A DNA stretch of 64,000 nt from Planotetraspora kaengkrachanensis (GCF_016862895.1 NZ_BONV01000006.1:62001-126000), one strand, 5' to 3'; counted from the stretch's first letter, positions 15,394 through 24,426 are shown. A program made the numbers and translations. Notes: generated from the letters alone by a model not told the origin.

Positions 15394-17574
15394 TCAGCCG
15401 ACTGCGGTACGGGAAGCCGGGCCGGCGATGGACATGGATGTCGTGTCGACCGGCACCGCCGGAACGCGCAGCAGGCGGGCGGCCCAGCCGGGCAACCACC
15501 AGTTCCACCGGCCGAACAGCGACACCGTGGCCGGCACCAGCAGGCTGCGGACCACTGTCGCGTCGAGCAGAATGCCCGCGCCCAGTCCGGTCGCCAGGAT
15601 TTTGATGTCGGTGTCCGGCGCCGTGGCCAGCGATACAAAGGCAAGGAAGAGGATCAGCGCGGCGCTGGTGACCAGCCGTCCGGTGCGACCGAGGCCTTCG
15701 ACGATCGCTGTGCGGGTGTCCGCGGTGCGGTCGTACTCCTCCCGCATCCGGGCGAGGATGAACACCTCGTAGTCCATGGACAGCCCGTAGAGGAATGCGA
15801 AGCCCATCAGCGGTACCCAGAAGGTGATCGCGCCGGTTGCCGGTACCCCCCAGATGGCGTGTGAGCCGTGGCCGTTCTGCCATACGAGGACCAGCACTCC
15901 ATAGCTGGCGGCCAGGGACAGCAGGTTGAGCACGACCGCCTTGAATGCCAGCAACACTGAGCGGAACGCCCTGGTCAGCAGGACGAAGGTGATCAGTCCG
16001 ATGAGTGCGAGCAGCAGCGGGAACGGTCCGTAGAGCACGTTTTCGGCGTCCTCCTCCAACACGCCCAGTCCACCCGCCTGCGCGCCAGGCACCTCGTGCA
16101 GCACATCGCGTACCCGGGTGATGGTGGCCTTACCGGCGTCGCTGCTCGCCTCGTCGCCGGGGAGCACGACCAGCAGTCGCGTCGCGGCCTGGCTCCACGC
16201 GGGGTCGGATGGCGCGACCGCCGCGTAGGTGCCGGGCAGGCCGTCCAGCGTCGACGGTGGCTGTGTGCCGGCGGGGATGAGCACTTCGATGGGGGTCAGC
16301 ACGCCGCTGGGTATTCCGGCCCGGGTCAGGTCGGCCAGTCCGGCTGCGGCGGACGGCCGGGCCGAGCGAGCGAGCGCGTCGCTGTGGGCGTCGCCGAGCT
16401 TGATGTCCGAACCTGCGACGGCCAAGCCGCCGAGGACCAGCAGCGCGCCGGCGGCGGCGAGCCATCGGGCGCGGACGACGCCACCGGCCCACGCCCGCCA
16501 GGCGCGGCCGGCCGACTCCTCCCGGCGGACCCTGGGCCAGTCCATTCGGTGCCCGACAGTGGCCAGCAGCACCGGCAGGAGGGTGAGGGTGACCAGCACG
16601 CTGACCAGGGGGACGAGCATCCCGCCGTATCCGACGCTGCGCATGAAAGGTACGGGTAGAACCACCAGCGCGATCAGCCCGATGGCCACGGTCACCCCGC
16701 TGAACAGCACGGCCCGCCCGGCACTGGCCATCGCGCGGTGTACGGCCTCGTCGCCGGAGTAGCCGTGGGCCCGCTCCTCCCGCCATCGGGTGACCAGCAG
16801 TAGCGAGTAGTCGATGGCCACGCCCAGGCCGATCAGCGCGACCAGGAACTGGACGATGAAGCTCACGTCGGAGACGTGGGTCAGCGCGAGCACGATGAGG
16901 AACGTGGTGAGGATCGACACGGACGCCACCAGCAGCGGTACCAGGGCCAGCAACGAGCCGAAGACGAAGGCCAGCACCACGAGCGCACCGACCCCGCCGA
17001 TCAGCGTCTCGGTCAGAACACTGCTGCCCGAGCCGGTGCCGTCCACCGTGGACAGCTCGCTGATTCCGGTCACGTGCACCGTCGCGCCCGCCGGGAGGAC
17101 GCTCGACATCGCCCGGGTGATCTGCCCGCCGTAGTCGGGTGGTGTGGACGCGCCACGGGCGGGCGGTGTGAAGATCAGCCCGAAGACGGTCCGCCCGTCG
17201 GCGCCGACGAACCGGTGGTCGCCGGTGGAGGGATAGGACACCACCCGCATCCGCGTGATGACGGCCGCCGCTTTGAACGCCCGTTTGACCGCCGGGTCGT
17301 CGGCGGTGGTTCCGTCGGGGAGGACGACCACGGGAACCAGCGGGTATGCACTGGCTCCGGTGCCGTACGCGGTCAGGATGGCGTGGTTCGCCTTGTCGCC
17401 GGCCGCGTTCGGAAAGGAGAAGTCATGGGAGAGGTGGCCCGACAGCCGGCCGGTGGCCGCGCCACCGGCAAGGAAGAGCACGAGCCAGGACAGTGTCACC
17501 GCCAGCTTGTGCCGCAGTACGAAGCGAGAGAAGCGGGTGATGGCCGGGCTGCGGGCTTCGGCGCCGGTGTTCAT
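15394..17574 (-). CDS. MMPL-family (RND superfamily) transporter
   Basis: 726 aa with about 12 membrane segments and two large extracytoplasmic loops (residues about 60-180 and 400-500), the duplicated MMPL layout. The conserved Asp-Tyr motifs of the proton relay are present in both halves: GVAIDYSLLLVTRWREE and GLSMDYEVFILARMREEY. Such proteins export lipids or drugs. The start ATG 17574 overlaps by 4 bp (ATGA) the stop of a 46-codon gene, implying coupled translation. Upstream on the same strand are an SDR gene and a TetR gene. CCCGCC/GGCGGG arms at 15378-15392 could form a weak terminator just after the stop. Confidence 0.9.
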   Translation of the reverse strand: MNTGAEARSPAITRFSRFVLRHKLAVTLSWLVLFLAGGAATGRLSGHLSHDFSFPNAAGDKANHAILTAYGTGASAYPLVPVVVLPDGTTADDPAVKRAFKAAAVITRMRVVSYPSTGDHRFVGADGRTVFGLIFTPPARGASTPPDYGGQITRAMSSVLPAGATVHVTGISELSTVDGTGSGSSVLTETLIGGVGALVVLAFVFGSLLALVPLLVASVSILTTFLIVLALTHVSDVSFIVQFLVALIGLGVAIDYSLLLVTRWREERAHGYSGDEAVHRAMASAGRAVLFSGVTVAIGLIALVVLPVPFMRSVGYGGMLVPLVSVLVTLTLLPVLLATVGHRMDWPRVRREESAGRAWRAWAGGVVRARWLAAAGALLVLGGLAVAGSDIKLGDAHSDALARSARPSAAAGLADLTRAGIPSGVLTPIEVLIPAGTQPPSTLDGLPGTYAAVAPSDPAWSQAATRLLVVLPGDEASSDAGKATITRVRDVLHEVPGAQAGGLGVLEEDAENVLYGPFPLLLALIGLITFVLLTRAFRSVLLAFKAVVLNLLSLAASYGVLVLVWQNGHGSHAIWGVPATGAITFWVPLMGFAFLYGLSMDYEVFILARMREEYDRTADTRTAIVEGLGRTGRLVTSAALILFLAFVSLATAPDTDIKILATGLGAGILLDATVVRSLLVPATVSLFGRWNWWLPGWAARLLRVPAVPVDTTSMSIAGPASRTAVG

Positions 17575-17711
17575 GCTCGCGACGCCCCGGGGTGGACGGC
17601 CTCGTTCGGCCCGTCGTTCAACGCATTGTGGCGCTCATGATGGTCGACCCGATGGTGGCCTTGGAAACTGTTCCGGGGATCGGCCTGATGAGTGTCGAAG
17701 GTGACCGGCAT
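17571..17711 (-). CDS. 46-aa His-rich small protein translationally coupled to the MMPL transporter
   Basis: ATG 17711 (MPVTFDTHQADPRNSFQG) is preceded by a strong AAAGGAG at ideal spacing. The frame ends in TGA overlapping the ATG of the MMPL gene by 4 bp. The product is 46 aa, soluble, with eight His including HH pairs, and has no membrane segment or signal peptide. I recognise no family. Its role may be a real small partner of the transporter or just a leader that delivers ribosomes to it. The strong ribosome binding site and the exact overlap argue against chance. Confidence 0.6.
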   Translation of the reverse strand: MPVTFDTHQADPRNSFQGHHRVDHHERHNALNDGPNEAVHPGASRA

Positions 17712-17802
17712 CGCATCTCCTTTGTTGATGGCATAGGTGGGCAGGGCGTCGATGGACGGCCCGGTGGCCGGGTGCGGTGGCGTGCGGTGTCCGATGGTCG
17801 GG

Positions 17803-18435
17803 TCAGTTTCCGATCGAGATCGCGGCGTTGATCGGGTCGTGGTCGACCAGGCAACGCAGGATGCAGTCGGCGAGATCGGCGCGCGAGACGCGCATTCCGC
17901 CGCGTACGTTGCGGTCGACGGCGCTGCGATAGGCGGCGGTTCGGGGCCCGTCGGTGAGCATCGGCGGACGCACGATCGTCCACTCCAGATCACTGGCGCG
18001 GACGACGTCCTCCATCCGGCGCTTGTCGGCGATGGTGTGCTTGAGCACGTTGCCCAGCATCGGTTTGAGGATCAGGCGGGTCAGTGGTCCGTCGCCGTCG
18101 GTGGTGAGGGTGCCGGCGCTGACCACGACGAGTCGTCGCACGCCTTCGGTGTGCATGGCCTTGATGACGCTGAGCGTGCCGTCGGCGCAGACGGTGGTCG
18201 GCACCCGCCCGTCACGGGAGCCCAGCGCCGACACCACGGCGTCACGCTCGTGGATGGCCGGGCCGATCGCGACGGGGTCCATCACCTCGGCCTTCAGCAC
18301 CGTCAGGCGGGGATGCGTTTCGGTGAGCCGGGCCGGGTCCCGCACCACCGCGGTGATCTCATGGCCCGCGTCGCAGGCCTGCCGGATCACGTGACCGCCG
18401 GTGCCTCCGGTCGCCCCGAAGAGGGTGATCTTCAT
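17803..18435 (-). CDS. NAD(P)-binding atypical SDR protein (NmrA/SDR_a5-like)
   Basis: 210 aa from ATG 18435, with GAAAGGGG just upstream. The N-terminus MKITLFGATGGTGGHVIRQA is the GATGxTG Rossmann motif of atypical short-chain reductases; the tail includes RVSRADLADCILRCLVD. Many such proteins are NADPH sensors or flavin/quinone reductases rather than classical dehydrogenases; the Tyr-Lys active-site pair is not evident. It lies between the TetR gene (18681-19334) and the 46-aa/MMPL genes, all on one strand, so it probably belongs to the TetR-regulated operon. Confidence 0.8.
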   Translation of the reverse strand: MKITLFGATGGTGGHVIRQACDAGHEITAVVRDPARLTETHPRLTVLKAEVMDPVAIGPAIHERDAVVSALGSRDGRVPTTVCADGTLSVIKAMHTEGVRRLVVVSAGTLTTDGDGPLTRLILKPMLGNVLKHTIADKRRMEDVVRASDLEWTIVRPPMLTDGPRTAAYRSAVDRNVRGGMRVSRADLADCILRCLVDHDPINAAISIGN

Positions 18436-18680
18436 GTCTTTTCCCCTTTCGAACCGGTGGAGCTGTAGACGCGGCACGCCGGCTCGGGTCTCCTCAACGG
18501 ATGACGAGTCCCCAGCCGGCGCTCCACCCGCGCCGTCCGTGTGATGAGTCACGATGTCGGTCGCAAGCGGTCACGGTCGTCAGGCGGAGGAAGGCTCTGC
18601 CGCTACCACGGGCGGCGTAGGCCGGCGGAAACCGCATCCGGTCAGGGATGTAGCACTGTGCCCTGCCGTGCGTCTGGTGG

Positions 18681-19334
18681 TTACGAGCTCACTGCGGGTG
18701 TGGTCGCACCGGGCGCGCTGAGGGCCGCGAGCAACGTCGCCGCGATGATCCGCGCCGCGTCGCCGGTGTCCAGCTTGCCCGCGGCGCTGTCTTCGGCTGC
18801 GGCATGCATCAGGCTGAACACGACGGTGACGAGCCACTCCTCGGGGAGGTCGTCGCGAAAGACGCCGGCCCGTCGCCCGCGGTCGATGATCGTCTGGATG
18901 CGACGCAGGATCCGGTCGTGGACGGCGCGGATCCGTTCTGCGGGAAGTTCGTGCTGGGCGGCCTGAAGCACGGACCGGAACTGGTGGACGATCTGCCATG
19001 AGGCGCCGACGAGCCGGGTCAGCGCCTGGCGTGGGTCACCGGCCATGTCGATCGTGTCGAGAGTGGCGTCGGCCTGCTCCGCGGTGCGCGTCAGCACCGC
19101 GTCGACGAGGTCTGCGCGGGTGCTGAAGTGCCCGTAGAGCGTGACCCGGCCGACACCGGCCGCCTTGGCGATGTCGGCGACGCTGGCGTCGGCGTCGCGG
19201 GAGAGAAGCAGCACGGCCGCGTCCAGGATGGACGCGATGTTGCGCCGGGCGTCGGCCCGCCGCTCCGTGAGCGGCGCCGCCGCGCGCTGCGCGGACCTGG
19301 GCCTGCCGCCGGCGCCGCGCGGAGTGGCTGCCAT
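18681..19334 (-). CDS. TetR/AcrR-family transcriptional regulator of the efflux region
   Basis: 217 aa. The HTH lies near residues 25-75: RRNIASILDAAVLLLSRDAD followed by ASVADIAKAAGVGRVTLYGH. The C-terminal part is helical and ligand-binding. The gene is divergent from an MFS pump across a 269-bp gap with three palindromic 26-bp sites, one close to its own start. It therefore probably represses itself, the MFS pump and the downstream SDR/MMPL genes, and responds to a drug-like ligand. The N-terminal 25 residues are basic and Ala/Arg-rich. Confidence 0.88.
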   Translation of the reverse strand: MAATPRGAGGRPRSAQRAAAPLTERRADARRNIASILDAAVLLLSRDADASVADIAKAAGVGRVTLYGHFSTRADLVDAVLTRTAEQADATLDTIDMAGDPRQALTRLVGASWQIVHQFRSVLQAAQHELPAERIRAVHDRILRRIQTIIDRGRRAGVFRDDLPEEWLVTVVFSLMHAAAEDSAAGKLDTGDAARIIAATLLAALSAPGATTPAVSS

Positions 19335-19361
19335 TCCTACTCCTGTGAGCTGATCGCCGAG

Positions 19362-19387
19362 TAACTCGAACAGTGTAGTTCATGTTC
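19362..19387. promoter_or_regulatory. operator-like palindrome 1 (TetR-proximal)
   Basis: TAACTCGAACA, a 4-bp spacer (GTGT), then AGTTCATGTTC. The left arm is identical to the consensus half-site; the right arm matches 7 of 11 positions. It lies 28 bp before the TetR start codon, and overlaps a TACACT-like -10 on the minus strand, as expected for autorepression. Confidence 0.55.
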
Positions 19388-19482
19388 CGCACCTGTGTTC
19401 TCGTCCCGTAGGCGGCGTGGAAGGAGCGTCGGAAATGTCCGGCCCTCCTGGTGGCCATGTACTGCTTCGCCATGGCTTGAGT

Positions 19483-19508
19483 TAATTCGAACAATGGTGT
19501 ACGAGTTA
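19483..19508. promoter_or_regulatory. operator-like palindrome 2
   Basis: TAATTCGAACA, spacer ATGG, then TGTACGAGTTA. The arms are complementary at 9 of 11 positions. Same 11-4-11 layout as the sites at 19362 and 19520; centre-to-centre distance to site 3 is 37 bp. Confidence 0.65.
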
Positions 19509-19519
19509 GTACTACCGTT

Positions 19520-19545
19520 TAACCCGAACAGACATGTTCAAGTTA
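19520..19545. promoter_or_regulatory. operator-like palindrome 3 (MFS-proximal)
   Basis: TAACCCGAACA, spacer GACA, then TGTTCAAGTTA. The arms are complementary at 9 of 11 positions. It lies 58 bp before the MFS start. With sites 1 and 2 it defines a consensus TAACTCGAACA-N4-TGTTCGAGTTA, the probable binding site of the divergent TetR protein. Confidence 0.65.
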
Positions 19546-19603
19546 GTCCTACGGGGGCCGATCGCGTACGCGGCGGCCGTTGACACAGAGGAGGGAACAG
19601 GCC

Positions 19604-21037
19604 ATGGCGGCTACGTCACCGTCGCCCATCTCCAATGATCGGGAGCACACCGAACCGCCTGACGCGCGGCGGTGGTGGCTGCTGGGACTCTTGAGCGTCG
19701 CGCAGTTCATGCTCGTTCTCGACGTGACCGTCGTGAACGTGGCGCTGCCCGACATCGGCGTCGACCTGGCGCTGCACCGGGGCGTCATGCCGTGGGTGCT
19801 GACGACGTACACGTTGGTCTTCGGCGGTCTCATGCTGCTCGGCGGCCGCGCCACGGACATGTTCGGTGCTCGCCGGGTGCTCCTCAGCGGTCTGGCGATC
19901 TTCATCGTCGCGTCCTTGGCCAGCGGACTCGCGGCCGACGCGGGGATACTTCTGGCCGGCCGTGCGGCGCAGGGAATCGGCGCGGCGTTGATGTCACCGG
20001 CAGCGCTGTCGGTGGTCACCACGACCTTCGCCGGCAAGGACCGGGCAAGGGCGCTGGGCATATGGGCGGCGATCGCCGGTGCGGGTTCGGCCCTGGGCGT
20101 GATACTCGGCGGCCTGCTGACGTCCGGCCCGGGCTGGCGGTGGGTGTTCTTCATCAACGTGCCGGCCGGGCTGATCGTCCTGGCGCTGACGCCCATGGTG
20201 ATTCCCGCCAGGTGGCGACACCGGTCCAGGCCGGTCCAGGTGGATGCGGCCGGGGCGCTCTCGGTCACCCTCGCCACCGGCGCCGCCATATACGGGCTGG
20301 TCAACGTCGGCGGACACGGTTGGCTCGCGGTGTCGACGCTCGTGCCGTTGGCCGTGGCGGTTCTGCTGTACGGGGTGTTCGTACTGGTCGAGCGCGTGGC
20401 CGTCGCACCGCTGATGCCGTTGCGGGTGCTGACCGGTCGTCCGGTGGTGGCCGGGGTGATGCTGATGCTGGTCGCCACCGGCCTGTTGGTGGGCGCGTTC
20501 TACCTCGGGTCGTTCTACCTCCAGCGTCTTCACGGCTACAGCGCCGCGGGGACCGGTCTGGCCTTCTTGCCGATCGCGCTCGGCACGATCATCGGGGCCC
20601 ACGGCGGCAGCCGGGCCGTCACGAAGCTCGACGGGCGCGTGCTCGCCGCCGGCTCGTTGGTGGTCGCCGCGCTCGGTTCCGGGCTGGCGGCCGCTGCGGG
20701 CGGCCCGGTCGGTCTGGTCGCCGGGCTCAGCGTGTCGGCGATCGGCGTCGGCGCCGCGCTGGTCACGGCGGTCACCGCGGCGCTGAGCGGGGTCGCCCCC
20801 GACGAGGCGGGCACGCGTTCGGGAATCGTGAACACCTTCCACGAACTCGGCGGCGCATTCGGGGTCGCCGTCCTGTCCAGCGTCGCCGTCGCCGGCGTGA
20901 CCGGTGACATCAGCACGTCCGGCGTCACCCACGCCTTCACGGTGAGCGCTGTCGCGGCCGTGGCCGCGGCCGTGCTGGCCGCGATCATCGTGCCCGCGGG
21001 AGTCGCGCCCGCCGGTGCGATTCCGCACGCCCACTAG
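19604..21037 (+). CDS. MFS drug exporter, EmrB/QacA (14-TM) type
   Basis: 477 aa from ATG 19604 with GAGGAGGG upstream; a TTG at 19580 is less likely. Motifs: QFMLVLDVTVVNVALPDIGV (TM1 Asp motif), LGGRATDMFGARRVLL (motif A), then IAGAGSALGVILGGLLTSGP (motif C, antiporter) and WRWVFFINVPAGLIVLAL. About 14 membrane segments. It is the major target of the divergent TetR protein by context. A membrane protein of unknown function follows 132 bp downstream on the same strand. Confidence 0.9.
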   Translation: MAATSPSPISNDREHTEPPDARRWWLLGLLSVAQFMLVLDVTVVNVALPDIGVDLALHRGVMPWVLTTYTLVFGGLMLLGGRATDMFGARRVLLSGLAIFIVASLASGLAADAGILLAGRAAQGIGAALMSPAALSVVTTTFAGKDRARALGIWAAIAGAGSALGVILGGLLTSGPGWRWVFFINVPAGLIVLALTPMVIPARWRHRSRPVQVDAAGALSVTLATGAAIYGLVNVGGHGWLAVSTLVPLAVAVLLYGVFVLVERVAVAPLMPLRVLTGRPVVAGVMLMLVATGLLVGAFYLGSFYLQRLHGYSAAGTGLAFLPIALGTIIGAHGGSRAVTKLDGRVLAAGSLVVAALGSGLAAAAGGPVGLVAGLSVSAIGVGAALVTAVTAALSGVAPDEAGTRSGIVNTFHELGGAFGVAVLSSVAVAGVTGDISTSGVTHAFTVSAVAAVAAAVLAAIIVPAGVAPAGAIPHAH

Positions 21038-21169
21038 TGCCACGCGCCGGCTGCGCACCGCCTACCTGGCCACCCATGCCCATGAGCGGTGTGAACGAAC
21101 ACAGAGCCCACCCGCACGCAGGCGAATCGACGGCACATCGGCCTGAACCAGCAGATGAGGAGAACAAGG

Positions 21170-21898
21170 ATGACTGTCCACCGCTCGACGCAAGGTGCCG
21201 GCGGCACGATGACGCCCCGAGGCCGCCTTCGTCAAGGCGATACCGAGGACGACACTCGGCATGTACGGATGATGGTGAAGATGACCGCGATGATCGGGGG
21301 GCCGCTCTTCCTGCTCACCGTCATACTGCATCCGGCGCGCGACGGGCATGCCATCGCGGCGCATGCCGAGTGGTACGCGTTCACCCATTCCATGGAAGCG
21401 ATCAGCCTGCTGGTGCAGGCGACCTGCCTGGCCGGTGTTCTGGCTCTGGGCATGCGCGGGTTCGGTCCGCGAGGACTCGCGGCGCTGTACACGGCTCTGG
21501 TCGGGACCATTTTCTGGTTCGGTCTCATCGTCTTCGACGGCGGCCACAACCCGGTGGCGGCCAAGTACGCGCCCGAGATCGTGCACACGTCCGCGGATCT
21601 CGACATCGAGGGCGGCATCATTGTGCTGGCGGCCAACGTCCTGTTCCCTTTGGGGTACGTGCTGGTCGCCCTTCTGCTCAACCGGTACGGCCAGCGGTGG
21701 ACCGGTCTGCTGCTGGGATTCGGTGGAGTGGTGTACGCGCTCGGTGGCACTGCGGCGCTGTTCGGCTTCGGGCCGCATTCAATGATCACATCGCTTTTCG
21801 AGATCGTCGGTGCCGCACCGTACGCGCTCGGATACGTCCTGCTCGGCAGCACCTTCGGGCGGGGCCGGCACCTGTCCGGCGGAACAGCGCCTGTGTGA
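21170..21898 (+). CDS. multi-pass membrane protein, unknown function
   Basis: 242 aa from ATG 21170 (MTVHRSTQGAGGTMTPRG), preceded by GAGGAG. About 30 polar residues are followed by about six membrane segments, including MMVKMTAMIGGPLFLLTVIL, LALGMRGFGPRGLAALYTAL, GIIVLAANVLFPLGYVLVAL and LLLGFGGVVYALGGTAALFG. No enzyme motif is recognised. It follows the MFS exporter and may be co-transcribed with it. Confidence 0.65.
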   Translation: MTVHRSTQGAGGTMTPRGRLRQGDTEDDTRHVRMMVKMTAMIGGPLFLLTVILHPARDGHAIAAHAEWYAFTHSMEAISLLVQATCLAGVLALGMRGFGPRGLAALYTALVGTIFWFGLIVFDGGHNPVAAKYAPEIVHTSADLDIEGGIIVLAANVLFPLGYVLVALLLNRYGQRWTGLLLGFGGVVYALGGTAALFGFGPHSMITSLFEIVGAAPYALGYVLLGSTFGRGRHLSGGTAPV

Positions 21899-21918
21899 GC
21901 GCGAGTAGGAGCGGCCGG

Positions 21919-22896
21919 TCACGCCAGAGCGCGCAGCGCCGCCAGAGTCCTTTCCCCACCTGGGTCGTCGGGGACGCTGGCGGCCACCATCGCCACCTCG
22001 TCGACGCCCGCGGCCGCGTACTCGGCCAGCCGGGAGCGCATGGTGGCGTGGTCCCCGACGAGCCCGATCGCCGCGACCAGTTCCCGCGGGATCTCGGCGA
22101 GTAGATCGCGCGGGTGTGGGCGGGTTCTGGCGAACCGCACCAGGTCCTCGAAGCCCGCCTCGGCGAACATCTCGCCGTAACCGGGGGCGGCGAGATAGGC
22201 GACGACGGCGCGGCGGATCTGCTCGATCGCCGCGTCGGACGGGTCGACGGCCGCGGTGACCCAGGCGGCCACTCTCGGCACGGCGCGGTCCGCGCGCTTG
22301 GCCTCGTCCCGCATCCGGTCGACGAGCGCGGCCGCCGAGCGCGGGGTGATGAGGTTGAGCACCATCCGGTCGGCGTGGAGCGCCGCGGTGCGCACGGCGG
22401 ACGGGCCGAACGCGGCGACGGTGAGCTCGGACTCCGGAGCGGGCAGTCGCAGGTGGTAGCCGCGGGTCCGCACCACCTCGCCCTCGAACGTGGTCTTGTG
22501 CCCGTCGAGCAACTGCCGCAGCGCCACCGCGGACTCCCGCAGGGCAGTGCCCGCCCGGCGCCGGTCACGGCCGTGCCAGTCGGCGACGACGACGTCGCTG
22601 GACGTGCCGACGGCGACGCCGACCGCCCTGCCGGTGAGCCCGGCCACCGACGCCACGCCGCGCGCGATCGTCATCGGGTCGCGGACCGACACGGGCAGCG
22701 GGCCGATGGTCAGCGAGATCTGCCCGGTGACTTCGGCCACCCTGGTGGCCAGGGCGAACGCGTCGTAGGTCGCCATCTCGCCGATCCACAGCTCGCCGTA
22801 CCCGAGCCGGTCGGCGACCTCGGCGGTGACCAGCGCCTCCTCCGGCGGCCGGTCCTGCCAGTAGCCGAGAGACACGGATAGCCGGGGGATCGTCAT
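21919..22896 (-). CDS. LLM-class (luciferase-like) oxidoreductase, probably F420-dependent
   Basis: 325 aa, MTIPRLSVSLGYWQDRPPEE. Recognisable segments: ADRLGYGELWIGEMATYDAF, ISLTIGPLPVSVRDPMTIAR, GLTGRAVGVAVGTSSDVVVA and the C-terminal YAAAGVDEVAMVAASVPDD. The pattern fits the actinobacterial F420-dependent luciferase-like family with a TIM barrel; F420 rather than FMN is inference. The carotenoid oxygenase gene ends 25 bp upstream on the same strand, so the two form an operon and may act in sequence on an apocarotenoid or stilbene-like compound. Confidence 0.82.
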   Translation of the reverse strand: MTIPRLSVSLGYWQDRPPEEALVTAEVADRLGYGELWIGEMATYDAFALATRVAEVTGQISLTIGPLPVSVRDPMTIARGVASVAGLTGRAVGVAVGTSSDVVVADWHGRDRRRAGTALRESAVALRQLLDGHKTTFEGEVVRTRGYHLRLPAPESELTVAAFGPSAVRTAALHADRMVLNLITPRSAAALVDRMRDEAKRADRAVPRVAAWVTAAVDPSDAAIEQIRRAVVAYLAAPGYGEMFAEAGFEDLVRFARTRPHPRDLLAEIPRELVAAIGLVGDHATMRSRLAEYAAAGVDEVAMVAASVPDDPGGERTLAALRALA

Positions 22897-22921
22897 GCGA
22901 CACGCTCCAGGACGGCGGTGG

Positions 22922-24397
22922 TCATCGAGGTAGCCCGGACGGGCGCAGTTGGTCGGCGCGCACCCAGGTGGCGTGGAAGCCGCTCGGAACGCGCTGCGGG
23001 AGCAGCACCCGCCCGACGGGGCCCGCGGCGATGTCCTCCGCGTCGAAGACCGCCACTTCCGCCCGTCCCTCGCGTTCGTCGTTGATGAAGCTCACGACGT
23101 AGCCGTCGGTCTCGCCGGTTGAGCCGTCACGGGGGGCGAACGGCGCCTCGGCGCCCCACCTGCCCGGTCCGAAGAAGTGCTCGTGCTTGGCCCCGGTGAC
23201 CGAGTCGAACCGGACCAGCCCGTCGAAGAGCAGGGTCTCCTCGGTGGCCAGGTGCATGACGTAGGAGTACCGGTGCGGCCTGCTCGTCACGCGCGTGTCG
23301 ACGCTGGGGAACTCGATGTTGTCGTCGTCGAGTCTGCCCTCCGTCGTCCTGCCGGTGACGAGGTCGAAGCGGTAGCGGTAGATGTGGGCGTCCAGCCGCA
23401 GGTAGGCGAGCATCTGGGCCAGCGGCGACCTGAACGTGGCCTTGTGCTGCGGATTCTTCACGCGGCACACGTCGAGCACGATCTCGTCGCCCTCCTCCCA
23501 CGCGTTGACGACGTGGTAGATGTAGCAGGGCTTCGCCTCAAACCAGCGGATCGTCGTCCCGTCCCCGTGTCGGGGGATGACGCCGAACCGCGAGGGCAGT
23601 GAGCGCTCGAAGCAGATGCGGTACTTGCCGGCGGCGCGGGCCGCCTGGTCCTGGATCAGCGGCAGGTCCATCAGGATCGAGTGGTTCGCGGTGATCGCCA
23701 TGTCGTGGGGCAGTCGCGGCCCCGGCAGTTCGATGTCGGTGACGTGATCGACCGTGCCCCGCGACCCCACCACCCCGTAGCGCATGTACGGCGGCTGCGG
23801 GCCGTAGTCGAACCAGAACAGCTCGCCCGTCGCCTCGTCGACCTTGGGGTGGGCCATCATGTCGCCGTTCAGGGTGCCGAGGAAGTCCTCCGCGCCGATC
23901 GTCTCCAGTGAGAGCGGATCGACGGCGTACGGCGAGCCGCAGAGGTACCACGTCGCCAGGACCCTGCCCCTGTGGAAGATCACATCGGTGTTCGCCGAGT
24001 CCTTGAGCCCGAGGCCGTGGCCGTTGCCGAACGGGTTGTCCCCCGGGTTCTCCATGACGCCGGTCCACAGGGCGCGGCCGGCGGCGGACTCCTCGTGGAA
24101 TGCCTGCGTGCGCACGTAGCGGTTGCGGTAGCGGACCCGGCCGTCCTCGAAGTGCACCGCGTGGATCATGCCGTCGCCGTCGAACATGTGGTACCTGCCT
24201 GGCGCGTCGAACCGCCGGTTCGGCCCGTTGCGCAGGTACACGCCGTTGAGGTCCCGGGGGATCTCGCCGACGATCTCGAGGTCGTCGGCCGTGATCTCAT
24301 CCTTCACCGGCGCGAACACGCCCATCAGGTAGGGATTGGGCTCGTGTCCGCCTCCGGCGTCCCTGGCCACCGCGACGGGCCTGTCGGCGAGCGTCAT
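22922..24397 (-). CDS. carotenoid cleavage oxygenase family protein
   Basis: 491 aa from ATG 24397 with AGGAGG upstream. The four Fe(II) His ligands of the seven-bladed propeller are at the expected places: His183 (MMAHPKVDE), His231 (LPHDMAITANHS), His295 (YIYHVVNAWEE) and His475 (GFHATWV). NGVYLRNGPN and YHMFDGDGMIHAV are family hallmarks. The enzyme cleaves a C=C bond in carotenoids, apocarotenoids or stilbenoids. No carotenoid synthesis genes are nearby, so the substrate may be external (for example lignostilbene-type). Divergent from the tandem HxlR regulator, which probably controls it. Confidence 0.9.
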   Translation of the reverse strand: MTLADRPVAVARDAGGGHEPNPYLMGVFAPVKDEITADDLEIVGEIPRDLNGVYLRNGPNRRFDAPGRYHMFDGDGMIHAVHFEDGRVRYRNRYVRTQAFHEESAAGRALWTGVMENPGDNPFGNGHGLGLKDSANTDVIFHRGRVLATWYLCGSPYAVDPLSLETIGAEDFLGTLNGDMMAHPKVDEATGELFWFDYGPQPPYMRYGVVGSRGTVDHVTDIELPGPRLPHDMAITANHSILMDLPLIQDQAARAAGKYRICFERSLPSRFGVIPRHGDGTTIRWFEAKPCYIYHVVNAWEEGDEIVLDVCRVKNPQHKATFRSPLAQMLAYLRLDAHIYRYRFDLVTGRTTEGRLDDDNIEFPSVDTRVTSRPHRYSYVMHLATEETLLFDGLVRFDSVTGAKHEHFFGPGRWGAEAPFAPRDGSTGETDGYVVSFINDEREGRAEVAVFDAEDIAAGPVGRVLLPQRVPSGFHATWVRADQLRPSGLPR

Positions 24398-24426
24398 CGC
24401 GCCTCCTGGAGTCCTTGCCCGCAAGC

